Shown here in pieces: positions 21,594 to 31,467 of a stretch of DNA of 64,000 nt. The notes beneath the pieces were generated by a model. That model ran no database searches. It was not told the origin of the DNA and was given only the letters and a program-made list of their open reading frames with translations. This DNA is from Massariosphaeria phaeospora (Eukaryota > Ascomycota > Dothideomycetes > Pleosporales). A program made the translations under genes and the position numbers. Where the stretch lies: contig JAADJZ010000015.1 of NCBI GenBank assembly GCA_011032825.1, positions 372,001-436,000 on the forward strand, read 5' to 3'. Position 1 is the stretch's first letter. Every line of letters starts with the position of its first letter.

Positions 21594-23255
21594 ATGTACA
21601 CGATGCTTCAACAACAACACCAGATGGAACCTTCTAATGAACGTCAGATACAGACTGCCCTTCAAGCTCTTAAACAAGACGCGACACTCTCTTTGCGACG
21701 CGCTGCAGCTATCTATAACGTCTCTCGAACAACACTAAGCTATCGACGCGCTGGACGACCTTCACAAGCAGATTATAGGCCTAAATCGATGAATCTGACA
21801 AAGACTGAGGAGAGCGTAGTTGTTGAGTATATACTTGAGCTCATATCGCGCGGATTTCCCCCTAGGCTCGCAGCTGTAGCTGATATGGCCAATTCCTTGC
21901 GCGCAGAGCGCAATCTAGGCCAGGTTGGCTTAAACTGGCCCAGTACGTGGGTTATGCACCGCCCTGAGTTTACAATGAAGTTCAATCGCAAGTACGATTA
22001 CAAGAGAGCGCTCTGCGAGGATCCCGAGGTTATCCAGGGCTGGTTTCGCCTAGTAGCCAACATAAAAGCCAAGTACGGTATCCAGGATGTAGACACGTAC
22101 AACTTTGACGAGACAGGCTTCATGATGGGCCAGATATCAACTGGGGCGGTTGTTACAGCTTCAGAGAGACGAGGACGGCCAAAGGCAATACAGCAAGGCA
22201 ATAGGGAGTGGACGACGGTCATCCAGGGCATCAACGCGACAGGGTGGGCCATTCCACCCTTCATCATCTTCAAGGGCCGATACCACCTCTCTGCCTGGTA
22301 TAAGGAGGAGTATCTGCCCCAGGACTGGGTTATTGCAGTCTCTGAGAAGGGCTGGACAACAAATGAGCTTGGGCTGCAGTGGTTGAAGCACTTTGATGAG
22401 CATACAAAGAAGAGGGTAGTTGGCAGCCACCGACTGCTCGCAATTGACGGCCATGAGAGCCATGACTCGCTCGCATTCCAGCAATACTGCAAGGAGAACA
22501 AGATTATCACTATCTGCATGCCTCCGCACTCATCGCACCTCCTGCAGCCTCTTGATGTGGGTTGTTTTGCTCCTCTGAAGAAGGCGTACGGGCGCCAAGC
22601 CGAAGATCTCATGCGCAACCGGATCACCCACATTACAAAACTTGAGTTCCTACCATGCTTTATACGCGCCTATAATGCAGCAATTACTTCTAGTAATATC
22701 CAAGGAGGGTTTCGAGGCGCTGGATTGGTTCCATTTGACCCAGAACGGGTCATAACAGCCCTTGACGTCCGGCTACGTACTCCATCACCACTACTCCCTA
22801 GCAATGAGCTCTGGCAGTCGCAAACCCCAAGCAATACCCTTGAATTAGGGTCGCAATCGACGCTTGTGAAGGCAAGGATTCAGAGGCATATAGATAGCTC
22901 GCCAACTTCTATGGTAGAGGCTTTTGAGAAGGTCTCAAAGGGGGCAGCTATTATCGCGCACAAGCTAGTGTTGGCGCAACGGGAGATAGCTGAGCTGAAG
23001 GTAGCAAATGAGGCCGCTACGCGACGTAAATCGCATAAAAGAAAGCGGGTTCAGGCAGAAGGGACCTTGACAGTTGAGGATGGAGCTCGTCTAACTGCTC
23101 TAAAGGAGTTTGAAGCGCGTAGTAATGGGAAGAAGCTAAAGACGCGAGTGCGCGCTGGAGCAGGTGAACCATCTCAAAGGCAGTGTGGACGGTGCAATCA
23201 AACTGGGCATAACGCGCGTACGTGTAAGCAAGCAGCAGAAGTAGACTCTGAATGA
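21594..23255 (+). CDS. Pogo/Fot1-type DDE transposase
   Basis: A single exon of 553 residues with an ATG 15 bp inside the left TIR. The N-terminal part has a psq/HTH-like domain (about residues 18-62, 'ALQALKQDATLSLRRAAAIYNVSRTTLSYR') and a CENP-B-type HTH (about 65-140). The catalytic core has 'YNFDETGFMMG' (D172), 'LLAIDGHESHDS' (D285) and 'MPPHSSHLLQPLDVGCFAPLKKAYG' (D321): a DDD triad with 35 residues between the last two, as in the Fot1 group. The C-terminal region is basic, with a zinc knuckle CGRCNQTGHNARTC (CX2CX4HX4C) near residue 535. No stop or frameshift interrupts it, so it may be active. Confidence 0.95.
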   Translation: MYTMLQQQHQMEPSNERQIQTALQALKQDATLSLRRAAAIYNVSRTTLSYRRAGRPSQADYRPKSMNLTKTEESVVVEYILELISRGFPPRLAAVADMANSLRAERNLGQVGLNWPSTWVMHRPEFTMKFNRKYDYKRALCEDPEVIQGWFRLVANIKAKYGIQDVDTYNFDETGFMMGQISTGAVVTASERRGRPKAIQQGNREWTTVIQGINATGWAIPPFIIFKGRYHLSAWYKEEYLPQDWVIAVSEKGWTTNELGLQWLKHFDEHTKKRVVGSHRLLAIDGHESHDSLAFQQYCKENKIITICMPPHSSHLLQPLDVGCFAPLKKAYGRQAEDLMRNRITHITKLEFLPCFIRAYNAAITSSNIQGGFRGAGLVPFDPERVITALDVRLRTPSPLLPSNELWQSQTPSNTLELGSQSTLVKARIQRHIDSSPTSMVEAFEKVSKGAAIIAHKLVLAQREIAELKVANEAATRRKSHKRKRVQAEGTLTVEDGARLTALKEFEARSNGKKLKTRVRAGAGEPSQRQCGRCNQTGHNARTCKQAAEVDSE

Positions 23256-23326
23256 TATCTTAGGTTGGATTGCTCTATATAGAGCTAAAATAGGCTGTTT
23301 TGCGCCAGAATGGAGTGGTTTTGGTG

Positions 23327-23383
23327 GGGGCTTGGCAAAAGTGTCCTGCGAACCCGTGTGGCCCGACTACCCGTGAGGTACGT
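23327..23383 (-). repeat. Right terminal inverted repeat of the pogo-like element
   Basis: Partner of 21523-21579; the only difference is A for G within the GTTCGC(A/G)GGACAC part. Confidence 0.93.
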
Positions 23384-23563
23384 TATACATTAACTTTTCA
23401 ATTCTAATATTACTAAGCTCTACCTAGTCTAATTCTAGAGATACAAAAAATACGCTAAAATAATCCCTGTAATTTAGGCTTTCTTTAATAGCTTTTTAAA
23501 TACTAAGGCTAGAGCTTAGTAACCTTAGGATCTTAAAGTTTATATAGATGCAGCTTAGTAGTG

Positions 23564-23686
23564 AAATTTTTAGAGAATTCTATAAAGTAGATCTAGAGTT
23601 AGTTATTAAGCTTTAGATTATTGATTTTCCTTAGTAAAAACAGGTGTCCGGCGAACCTGTGTGTCCGGCGAACCCATGAGGTACGT
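23564..23686 (-). repeat. Right terminal inverted repeat of the outer element
   Basis: Partner of 21387-21504, with the same doubled motif in inverse orientation and the same terminal ACGTACCTCA. Confidence 0.88.
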
Positions 23687-23935
23687 TACTTAAATATGGA
23701 TTATCATTAACCGGGTAACCATAGGCCAAGGCAACGACCGTGGCGCTTCGTCACCATGGTACAGCACCTCAGCCCCACAATGCTCACAAATAAATATATA
23801 AAGCAGACCTACCACTTTAGGTCAACTGACCGAAAGTTTTCGCGAGCTCCTGGCAGAGCCTCCTTATTCTCAGCGTAAGCTGAATAGTTGGCCGTTTTAT
23901 GTTTTCAAATCCACTTACAGAGTAGATCCAACAAC

Positions 23936-24934
23936 ATGTCTCTCTCTATGTTAACCTACGGTCACGACAAAGCCGCGCCGAGCCCCTTGACCGATGTCCA
24001 ACTCCAGATCTTACGTCCTCTCGACCTCAAACAAAGCGAGCCACCCGTATCTGCGGTTGGGGTAGGCATCCTTGAAATATTGCCCATCGAGATCCTTCTT
24101 GAAGTTCTGGAACACCTTCCTCTTTCCTCGCTCATCCACTTCCGGAACGCAAATCGGCACGCCCGCTACATCGTCGACTCTATGGCTAAGTTTCGAATTA
24201 TCGTAGAGCAGGCACCTCAAGCAATAAGGGGTGCATTAGCCATATCTACGACGGTGAGCGTAACACTTCCACAGCTATTCGACAAGCTTAGTCAACGACA
24301 CTGCGACTGCTGTAACAGCCTAGGCCAGTACTTCTGGCTCCCCACGATGATACGTTTGTGTTATACGTGTGCACAGCACAGATCGCTTCCGCGCACGCGT
24401 GAGGAACTCATCCAGCGCTTTAGATTCACATCCGAGGATCTCGCGTGGTTGCCATCATTCCACTTCCTCCCCGCTACGTTTGCCAACCGGGACAACAAGT
24501 TCCAAACAAAAGTACGACACACGCTTTACGACACCTACGCAATTTCAGAGCAGTCATTTCCTCTAGAGGGGGTTGATCTAGACAGGGACTCTCGCCTCGG
24601 ATGGAACCTAATCCTAGAATTCTTCGAGGGAAAAGGGCTCCACACTGGTCCATCTTCGCACCATGAGGTTATTGTTTTCCCAGATGATGTTATTCCGATG
24701 GGATCCATACGGAGAAACATGGCCATGGTCGTTGCGCCGTGGATATCTCGGAACGGTGCAGAGATGGGTGTCTTTTGCAAACTGTGCCTTCACACCAAGG
24801 AGCAGAATCGAATCTATACCTCGTCCGGAATCGAAAAACACATGGAGGATTGTCGCATCCATGAATTTGACCCCCTTCACGCAGATCTCCGAGCTTTTAT
24901 ACGCACGTTTGCCTTGAGGCTGGCTATTGAATAA
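23936..24934 (+). CDS. F-box protein (fungal-specific type)
   Basis: A single exon of 332 residues. The frame is open upstream from a TTG, but the first ATG at 23936 (MSLSMLTYGHD) is the natural start. An F-box lies at about residues 30-75 ('ILEILPIEILLEVLEHLPLSSLIHFRNANRHARYIV'), followed by a Cys cluster 'HCDCCNSLGQYFWLPTMIRLCYTCAQH' common in fungal F-box proteins; a second Cys/His group 'CKLCLHTK...HMEDC' lies near the C-terminus. It probably acts as an SCF ubiquitin-ligase adaptor with an unknown substrate. It lies 250 bp right of the transposon, whose insertion leaves it intact. Confidence 0.8.
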   Translation: MSLSMLTYGHDKAAPSPLTDVQLQILRPLDLKQSEPPVSAVGVGILEILPIEILLEVLEHLPLSSLIHFRNANRHARYIVDSMAKFRIIVEQAPQAIRGALAISTTVSVTLPQLFDKLSQRHCDCCNSLGQYFWLPTMIRLCYTCAQHRSLPRTREELIQRFRFTSEDLAWLPSFHFLPATFANRDNKFQTKVRHTLYDTYAISEQSFPLEGVDLDRDSRLGWNLILEFFEGKGLHTGPSSHHEVIVFPDDVIPMGSIRRNMAMVVAPWISRNGAEMGVFCKLCLHTKEQNRIYTSSGIEKHMEDCRIHEFDPLHADLRAFIRTFALRLAIE

Positions 24935-25807
24935 GCGCACCTACCATGAGGAAGCATAGAGCGAAACAAGAAAAAGACAGATTCGAACATTTGGGTACGA
25001 ATACCTAGGTCTTAGGAGGACATCTAAGTGTGTCTGCTCTAGAAATATTGGGGAATATGTCAGCAAAGTGTACCGTTTCCGCTTCGGGGGCTTTGAGGCA
25101 ATAACCACCGCAACGCATAAGCCCGTCTATAGAGCATAGGAATCGGTGCACCTGCCCCTCATGTCCCTCCTTCTCACAACATCTCCGAAGCCGCACCAAC
25201 CCGACTAGTATTACGTCATCGCCACTTTACACCAATCAGCTAAGTACCCGATCGTCCAAATAGGTCTCGCTAACTACTAAATCTAATGAAGCTTACGTTT
25301 GGGGTTAAGGTGAGATAGGTGCGTGGCCCGAAACGTCTACTACGAATAGGCTACTGTATAAACTTGCGATAGTTGCTCGATGCTAGCAGGCAGCGTTGAT
25401 GTGAGCCGCAATAAAACTTCTATTATTCAATTATCACAGTGTTGTTATAGGCTGGTTTCCCCTTGACTCGTTACACAGAATCGACTTTATATCCAGATCT
25501 AGGAGCGAGATTTAATTGGGATCACTTGGTTAGTGCCTTGCAAAGTGCTACTACAGTTCAAATCAGACTAGGTGAAGGGTGTATATTCGCAAAGTTAAGT
25601 TGGCAGTCAGGAATCTATATCCTCTGACCCTCTATTGCTATCTTCCGTGCTCTCGAAGCACTACAAAAAATCGACAAGAACGTGCGCGCTTTTCTGAAAG
25701 TATTTCTCTACAGTGACTGAGGATGCAAAGGGCAGCGTAACAGCACCAAAGTATGCTCAAGATGCGATGAAAGTGACAAGTAACCTCCCAGAAACGGCGT
25801 ATGCGCC
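24935..25807. other. Gene-poor intergenic stretch
   Basis: 873 bp. A segment at about 25165-25420 shows interrupted similarity to 27785-28000. The short minus-strand frame at 25005-25199 has no domain and overlaps the edge of that similarity, so it was not called. Confidence 0.5.
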
Positions 25808-26925
25808 TTAGTTCGTCCACCCGTTGACTAGCCTGCTGGCTATGTCGTCAAGGTAGTCGGGGTTCTCAGCAACGTGGAGGTCTTGGCCCTCAGTGTAGGC
25901 GTTTATTCCGCTGTTGTAGCAGTGCAGATAAATCCACGGGGCGCCTTGAGGGTATTTCTTGACGCAGTGGATGAGGTTTCCATCGACAGCACATCGTATT
26001 TGCTTTTCAACATCGTCCTGGTGCAAGGTTAGTCTTGGAAAATGATGTGGGGTCAGGACTGGAGCAAAGGGATACATACCCACGAGCCATTGCACGGTTC
26101 TCCCAAATGTTCAACGCCCTGGGCATCTATGGTCTTGGGCGTGGCCTGCATAATACCTCCATTTAGGACAGTGGCAACACCGTTAGATTCTTGATTGACC
26201 ATGGCGAAGAGGACGCGGGCATCGATACCATTGCTTTCAGAGACAAGTTTGACCTTTTGGACGATAAGTTCAATCTGGGCATCCGTAACATTGTTAGACC
26301 ACATTCCCCTCGAGTCGAAGGTACCTTTCTGGGATTGGCGGAGGGCGTCAAATGAAAGCCATTTGGACTCGGCAGGGTAATCCTCAAGTTTGCCAGAGTA
26401 TGTTTTATGCTCGCCAGGAGCCTTGCTTGACACTGATGGCTCTGCAGTGGTCGGGATGCTAGGCAAAGGTTGGGGAGTGACAACGGGCTCCGCAACAACA
26501 ATTGTGGACGAGGCTTCAGTCAGGAAAGTTGGTCGAGGTTCTTCCACAACTACAGCGGGCGCAGACGGCGTCTCAGGTACAGCGAGCGCAGACGGAGTCT
26601 CAGCTACAGCGAGCACAGACGGTGCCTCAAGCGTGGCGACGGGAACAGGGTCATCTGAAGGGGTGATGACCGGGTTGTAAATACCAGTACCCGTGGCCAC
26701 AGCACCGGCAGGTATCCAGACGGGGCTTGTCATGGTGTAGACGATATCCACAGTGCCATCCGGGCCGTGGGGTTGAGTCTGGTAAAACGTTACATAGCTC
26801 AGCTGAAGATTCTCCTGGCGCTTCGCGTGTTGGTGAATGTGGTGGGGACCGTGCGGATGGGCGAAAACGGTCGAGACGGTAAAAGCGCTCGCAGCGGCGA
26901 GGAGAAGAGAACGTTGGGCAAACAT
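25808..26925 (-). CDS. Secreted protein with lysozyme/SLT-like domain
   Basis: Two exons: 26080-26925 and 25808-26017, giving 351 residues; the intron is 62 nt (GTATGT/CAG, phase 0). It starts with a signal peptide (MFAQRSLLLAAASAFTVSTVFA), then a His-rich HPHGPHHIHQH patch and a KR site. The middle is low-complexity with imperfect A-(E/P)-T-P-S-A-L-A-V repeats (about residues 100-130). The C-terminal domain has 'GIDARVLFAMVNQESNGVATVLNGGIMQ', the E-S-x-G arrangement of the SLT/lysozyme-like fold with a candidate catalytic Glu, then Cys-containing 'PCNGSW', 'IRCAVDGNLIHCVKKYPQG' and 'WIYLHCYNSGIN'. A cell-wall or peptidoglycan-degrading role is only an inference. Confidence 0.78.
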
Positions 26926-28899
26926 CGCAGCGGTTGAAACGAAGGTAGGTAGGTACAGAGTACGGTTTGAATGAATGTGAAAAATGGACAGGAAAAAGAA
27001 TGGACGTTGCGGAGAGATCGACTAGCGAAAGAACGCAAACTGAGTGATGATAGAGGTGGGAGACAATATTGCAAGCGCTGGGAACTCTATCTTTATGTGT
27101 GCTGTCCACGCGTGAACCAACCCCGGCAGTGAGTGGAGGATTGGGATGACCGTGCCGTGTTGGTTTTTGGCGCGAGCTGTTTCACCAAGCGGCGAGCGCG
27201 GCGGCATAGGGCTGATAGCCACGATCGTAGCATGTGCCTCAAATCTCGAGCTGTGCGTGCCACCAACACTGTTTTTCTTGTTCGCCAAGGGGATGTTTAG
27301 GTACTTAATGGTCTTTGAAACGGCCCACTTACGATCCATGCATTCTCCTGGAGGATTGCTGTATTTACCATACTTACTGTAAGAGGTGCATGCAATAAAC
27401 TCGCCTTGGTTCGCACGAGTTCTTGAATCGCTCACTCCGTGATTAATGGCAGACGGTTTCGCAGTGTCATCGCGGGCTGCTTTTGGTCTCTACAGTAAAG
27501 TTCGACAATCTCACGTCGTGCGATAGTTGCGTCATCTCGGCAGCGACACGCTAACGGTCGGTCCCCGAGGCTGATTTTCTTCGTTACTTTCTGCACCTCA
27601 CCACCATATACGTTATTGATGTCTCTACCTCCTCCAAAAGCTTTGAAGTCCCTAGGTAGTACGTCCGTTGCCAGAAAACCCAAGGATTTCGTCCCACCTA
27701 CGCGCTCCATCACGAACCACGCACCCAGCTTACGTTGAAAACAATTGAGGCTCGACGCAATGAGCATGCAAAAGCCTTTGATCTTGGTACTCCTTCCTCG
27801 AGTATCTCTGAAGCCGCACCAGACTTGACACTGTCAATCATCGCTACGCTACGTTAGCTAACTAAGTACTTTAACTGTCAGATTGTTCTTGTTGAATCCG
27901 GTGCAATGTTTGCTCTCTTAGGTTGACTTTCTTCAGCTCATGAGTCTGCTACGAATACTGGATGAACTTTGCGATATCCGCTGAATCCAGCGAACGTTGC
28001 AAGTTCACACTAAGAATTACATCACTATAGTACCTACACGACCACACCTACCTATCACCAAGGCCAAATCGCTCCTAAACACTTTTGATGCGACGCGTCA
28101 GCTACACCTTCACTTCCAATGGATTCTGTCGCCATGTACCTTAAATCCGACGCCTTTATCGGCTATTTATCGGCTATTGATTTGCCCCTGTACAACAGTA
28201 AGACTTTGCTTACCAATCAAGTATCTATCTCCAACGCCACACAGATTGAAGCCACTCTGGCCTACCATGATGTGATGTGGCTGCCTGGGTTGTCGTTTTC
28301 CTACTCGCACAGTCACAAAGAGACATTTTCAGATATAAGAAAATACCTTCAAATTTGAACATTTCCCTTCAAAAAAAGACAGTCCGACTGGGATAGGCAC
28401 TGACTTTTCATGTGAACCTTTCTACATTGAAGTTTAATGCTGTTGTCGCCAGATCCCCATCAGGGCGCGCAATATTCTGCTATTAGGGTGCGCGGTACTC
28501 CGTAACAAGCCCCACCGTTAGCATGGTTGGGGCCAATACCTTACCGATTGGGGCATTCAGTGCGACAGACTACGACCTTTGACGTTTTGATCTACCCTCT
28601 TCTGCCTAGACCTCGGAAAAGCTTCGCAAAGCTTCGCCAAAGCTTCAACGCTTCGCATTCGGTTACAGCAAGCCTGAAGGCTGAGCGGGAAAAATCCTTG
28701 CAACCATGAAGGCTCCGCGGGAGCTGCGACCAACGGCGCGGCAGTATATCCATGCTCCTACGCTCGCCTACCCCAATAAGGAATGGGAGATGTGGAAAGC
28801 TTTTATTTAAGATGGCGGACTGCACGCGGTTTCTGTCACATCTCTGAATTTCACGATCCTCGGTAACTCACTCCGTTGCTGTTTACTGGCGCTTTCTTC
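26926..28899. other. Long gene-poor region upstream of the MFS transporter
   Basis: About 2 kb. It contains a 111-codon minus-strand frame with ATG at 27765-27767 (to 27432) and a 79-codon plus-strand frame at 28119-28358; neither has a recognised domain or splice partner. A short AAGCTTCGC-rich direct repeat lies at 28615-28655. Segment 27785-28000 resembles 25165-25420. Confidence 0.5.
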
Positions 28900-31044
28900 A
28901 TGGCTTATTTCCTTTTCAAGTACATCCGTCGTGGCTACAGGGAACGGAAGAACGCTACCGCAGATGAGAGTCACCTCATTGTGGCTGTTGATGGACAAGG
29001 AAACGGACGAGGCGAAAGCTTGAGTAGCCAGACGGCACGTACATCGGCGCATCCACTCTTTTCAGACAATTCAGAGGAAAATGCTCGGATTGCCACAGAG
29101 GCTTCACGGAGGCGCAGGAACCGCTGGAAGATGATCTTAGGATTGGTTCTCCCGAACTTCCTAGCGGCCGTCGACGTGACAATCGTTGCGCCCGCAATTC
29201 CCGTCATCTCCTCCCACTTCAGTACGTATCCGATCTACAATCTTCTGCCGCTTCCTCTAACCAGACAGACCGCCTCAATGGAAGTTTCAACTGGATCGTA
29301 GCAGCATACACACTTACCTTTACAACCTTCGTGCCGGCGTCAGGGCAACTTGCCGAAATCTACGGCCGCCACTTCGCTCTCCAGTTCCAAATGTTCTGGA
29401 TCTTAGCTGGAAGCGTTCTGTGTGCTTCTGCGGTCACTTGGGGAATGTTGTTGTTCGGTCGAGCGCTTCAGGGGCTGGGAGCTGCGGGCATTATGAATCT
29501 TACGCACATTGTGCTTTCGGACGGTGTCAGTCTGGCTGATAATTCGAAGAGTAACACTCTCTTCTCACTGATCAGTGGGATCAGGTACGTACTGATCCTT
29601 TATTTAAAGTTCTCTCGGCTATCATTAGGGCTCGGCAACGAAGCGGGTATCCAACATCCAACGTACCGGGCCTTGTAGAGGGATGTCCAGCTGACTGTAC
29701 CTCCACAGTTATGCCGTCGGCCCAGTCATCGGCGGCTATCTCACCAATTCGAGCTGGCGCTACTGCTTCGTGGTTCCCATCCCCATCGCTTGCGTCTCCC
29801 ACATCCTCATATTTTTCTCGATGCGGAAAGAGCTTGTCAAGGGCCGCGTCTCCGCCAAACCAGGTGACTCCAGGCGAACAGGCTACGTATCTGGCCTTTT
29901 CACATTCGACTGGATCGGCATCATTCTCTTCATATCCGGCGTAGGTCTGCTCATCCTTGGGATACAGTGGGGTGGTACGTCTTACAGTTGGAGCTCGGCT
30001 GCCGTGATCGCACCGTGCGTTATAGGAGGCGTACTCTTCGTCGCATTCTTTGCCCACGAATACTTCCTTGGACCAGGCCGTGTCACTGCGAGGCTCTTCC
30101 CCAACCAAGTACCCATGTTTCCATCCACGTTGTTCAGGAAGAAGGATACATCGATGCTGATGATCATCAATTTCACAGCAGGCATGGCCCTCGTCTCCGC
30201 CTTCTACTTCATCTCCTACTACTGGCAAATAGCCGAGGGCTACAGCGCATCGAGAGCCGGAATCCAACTGCTTTACTACACACCCGGCATCGGCATCGGC
30301 GTCTACTCAGCAATGTTCATGTGCAACATCTGGCCGCGCCAGACATTCTTCCCGCTATTGTGGGGCTCCATCCTCGAAACCGTGGGCCTAGCGCTACTCA
30401 CCTGGGCCGTATGCACACGGCAGAGAACGCTCGTCAACGTCTTTCTGGCCGTCTCTGGCGCGGGGACGGGTCTCCGATTCATGCCAGTCGTCCTCCACGC
30501 CGCTGGTATCTGGCCCTCGCGCATCGCCGCTATACAGTCATTGATGTCCTTCACCGTCCCCTTTGGCGAAACAATCGGCATATCCATGATGGGCGCCGTG
30601 TTCTCCAACAAACTGGACACCTACCTCCGCGTCCTCAGCACTCAGCACGGCGCTTCTTTGGCCTCGAGCGTGCCTACGAACTTTGAAAGCTTGAACAGCC
30701 TGCCGCCGGCGGTCAAGGACGCCGTGCAAGACGCGGCGGCGAAAGCCGTCATGTGGGCTTTTGTCTCCATCATGCCGTTCATGGGCCTTTCCGTCGTTGC
30801 GGCCATCTTGTTGGGTAATGTCTGGATTGGGAAGGAGGCCAAAGCGGGCAAGAACGAAGAACAGGCTAGGGAAGAGGTCAAGGGCATGGTGCTCGACAGA
30901 GCGTATCTTTGGGCCGTGGCTACTGGCTGTGTGAGAAGTGGAAGAAGAGAGATTGCGATACCAGGTGTAGAAGGGGAGAAACACGTTATGTCTGATGTGG
31001 AGGTCAGAGCGACACCGGAGGGGCATGGTTCGTCTTTGGCATGA
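28900..31044 (+). CDS. MFS drug/H+ antiporter, DHA2-like (14-TM type)
   Basis: Three exons: 28900-29221, 29269-29584 and 29709-31044, giving 657 residues. Introns are 47 and 124 nt, both with GTACGT donors; joins give 'SSHF-NRLNGSFNWIVAAYTLT' and 'ISGI-SYAVGPVIGGYL'. The first TM motif is 'LPNFLAAVDVTIVAPAIPVI', followed by motif A-like 'GQLAEIYGRHFAL', the TM4 motif 'GRALQGLGAAGIMNLTHIVLSD', and antiporter motif C 'SYAVGPVIGG'. The number and spacing of hydrophobic segments fit 14 helices. The N-terminal 75 residues are cytosolic and basic (RRRRNRWK). The likely role is efflux of a toxic or secondary metabolite; no biosynthetic genes adjoin it. Some doubt remains about the start, because the frame extends slightly upstream without an ATG. 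Confidence 0.9.
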
Positions 31045-31467
31045 GCAACAGTACTCTTTGAGCAAGTAGAATTATGGTAGACGTATAAATCAACAATCAA
31101 TGAGAGCGTACATGATTGAGGATATAGGAGGTGGTGAACAGGGATCAATACCGAACGTGAAGAGGGGTTTCTGCGTAGGTACTCCAGTACCCACCGACGA
31201 ATGCCACGATAGCAGAAGATGGTGGTCAAGGTCGGTGGGGAAATGTCAAGATGAAAGACCCGTCCCGTCAAACCTGGAGACGAAAGCCCGGCGGGAGGCT
31301 TACCTAATACAAGCCGCGCGGGAGATGTGACCGCATCTCACCGGCGGCGCGCATCCCTGCAAGAGGCCACGGCAGCTCTCCAGCAACGCCCATCGCGCCT
31401 GCCTCGATTATTATATTACCAAACAAACACTCCCCATTTGCGCACCACGGCTACACCAGAATCGACC
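31045..31467. other. Intergenic region between MFS transporter and SEC13
   Basis: 423 bp holding the MFS 3' UTR and the SEC13 promoter. No gene or repeat seen. Confidence 0.5.

Larger units (their letters stand above)
21523..23383 (+). mobile_element. Intact Fot1/pogo-like DNA transposon inside the outer element
   Basis: 1861 bp, bounded by 57-bp terminal inverted repeats (21523-21579 and 23327-23383) that differ at one position, and flanked by TA on both sides (21521-21522, 23384-23385). It carries one uninterrupted transposase gene. Near-identical ends and an intact frame indicate a recent insertion. Its terminal ten bases are the same as those of the host element. Confidence 0.93.
21387..23686. 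mobile_element. Outer non-autonomous DNA transposon (MITE-like), interrupted by a pogo element
   Basis: The element starts at ACGTACCTCA (21387) and ends at TGAGGTACGT (23686), flanked on both sides by TA (21385-21386 and 23687-23688), the target duplication of Tc1/mariner-type elements. Its terminal inverted repeats are about 120 bp (21387-21504 and 23564-23686), nearly identical apart from scattered differences and a 4-bp gap. Each TIR holds two direct copies of GGTTCGCCGGACAC. Without the inserted element it is only about 440 bp, AT-rich and without an open frame, so it must have used a transposase from elsewhere. Confidence 0.9.

Noticed and set aside
27432..27767. 111-codon minus-strand frame in the gene-poor region
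   Set aside because: Has an ATG but no signal peptide, domain or partner exon; may be a relic.
28119..28358. 79-codon plus-strand frame
   Set aside because: Too short, no domain, in a gene-poor stretch; chance frame likely.
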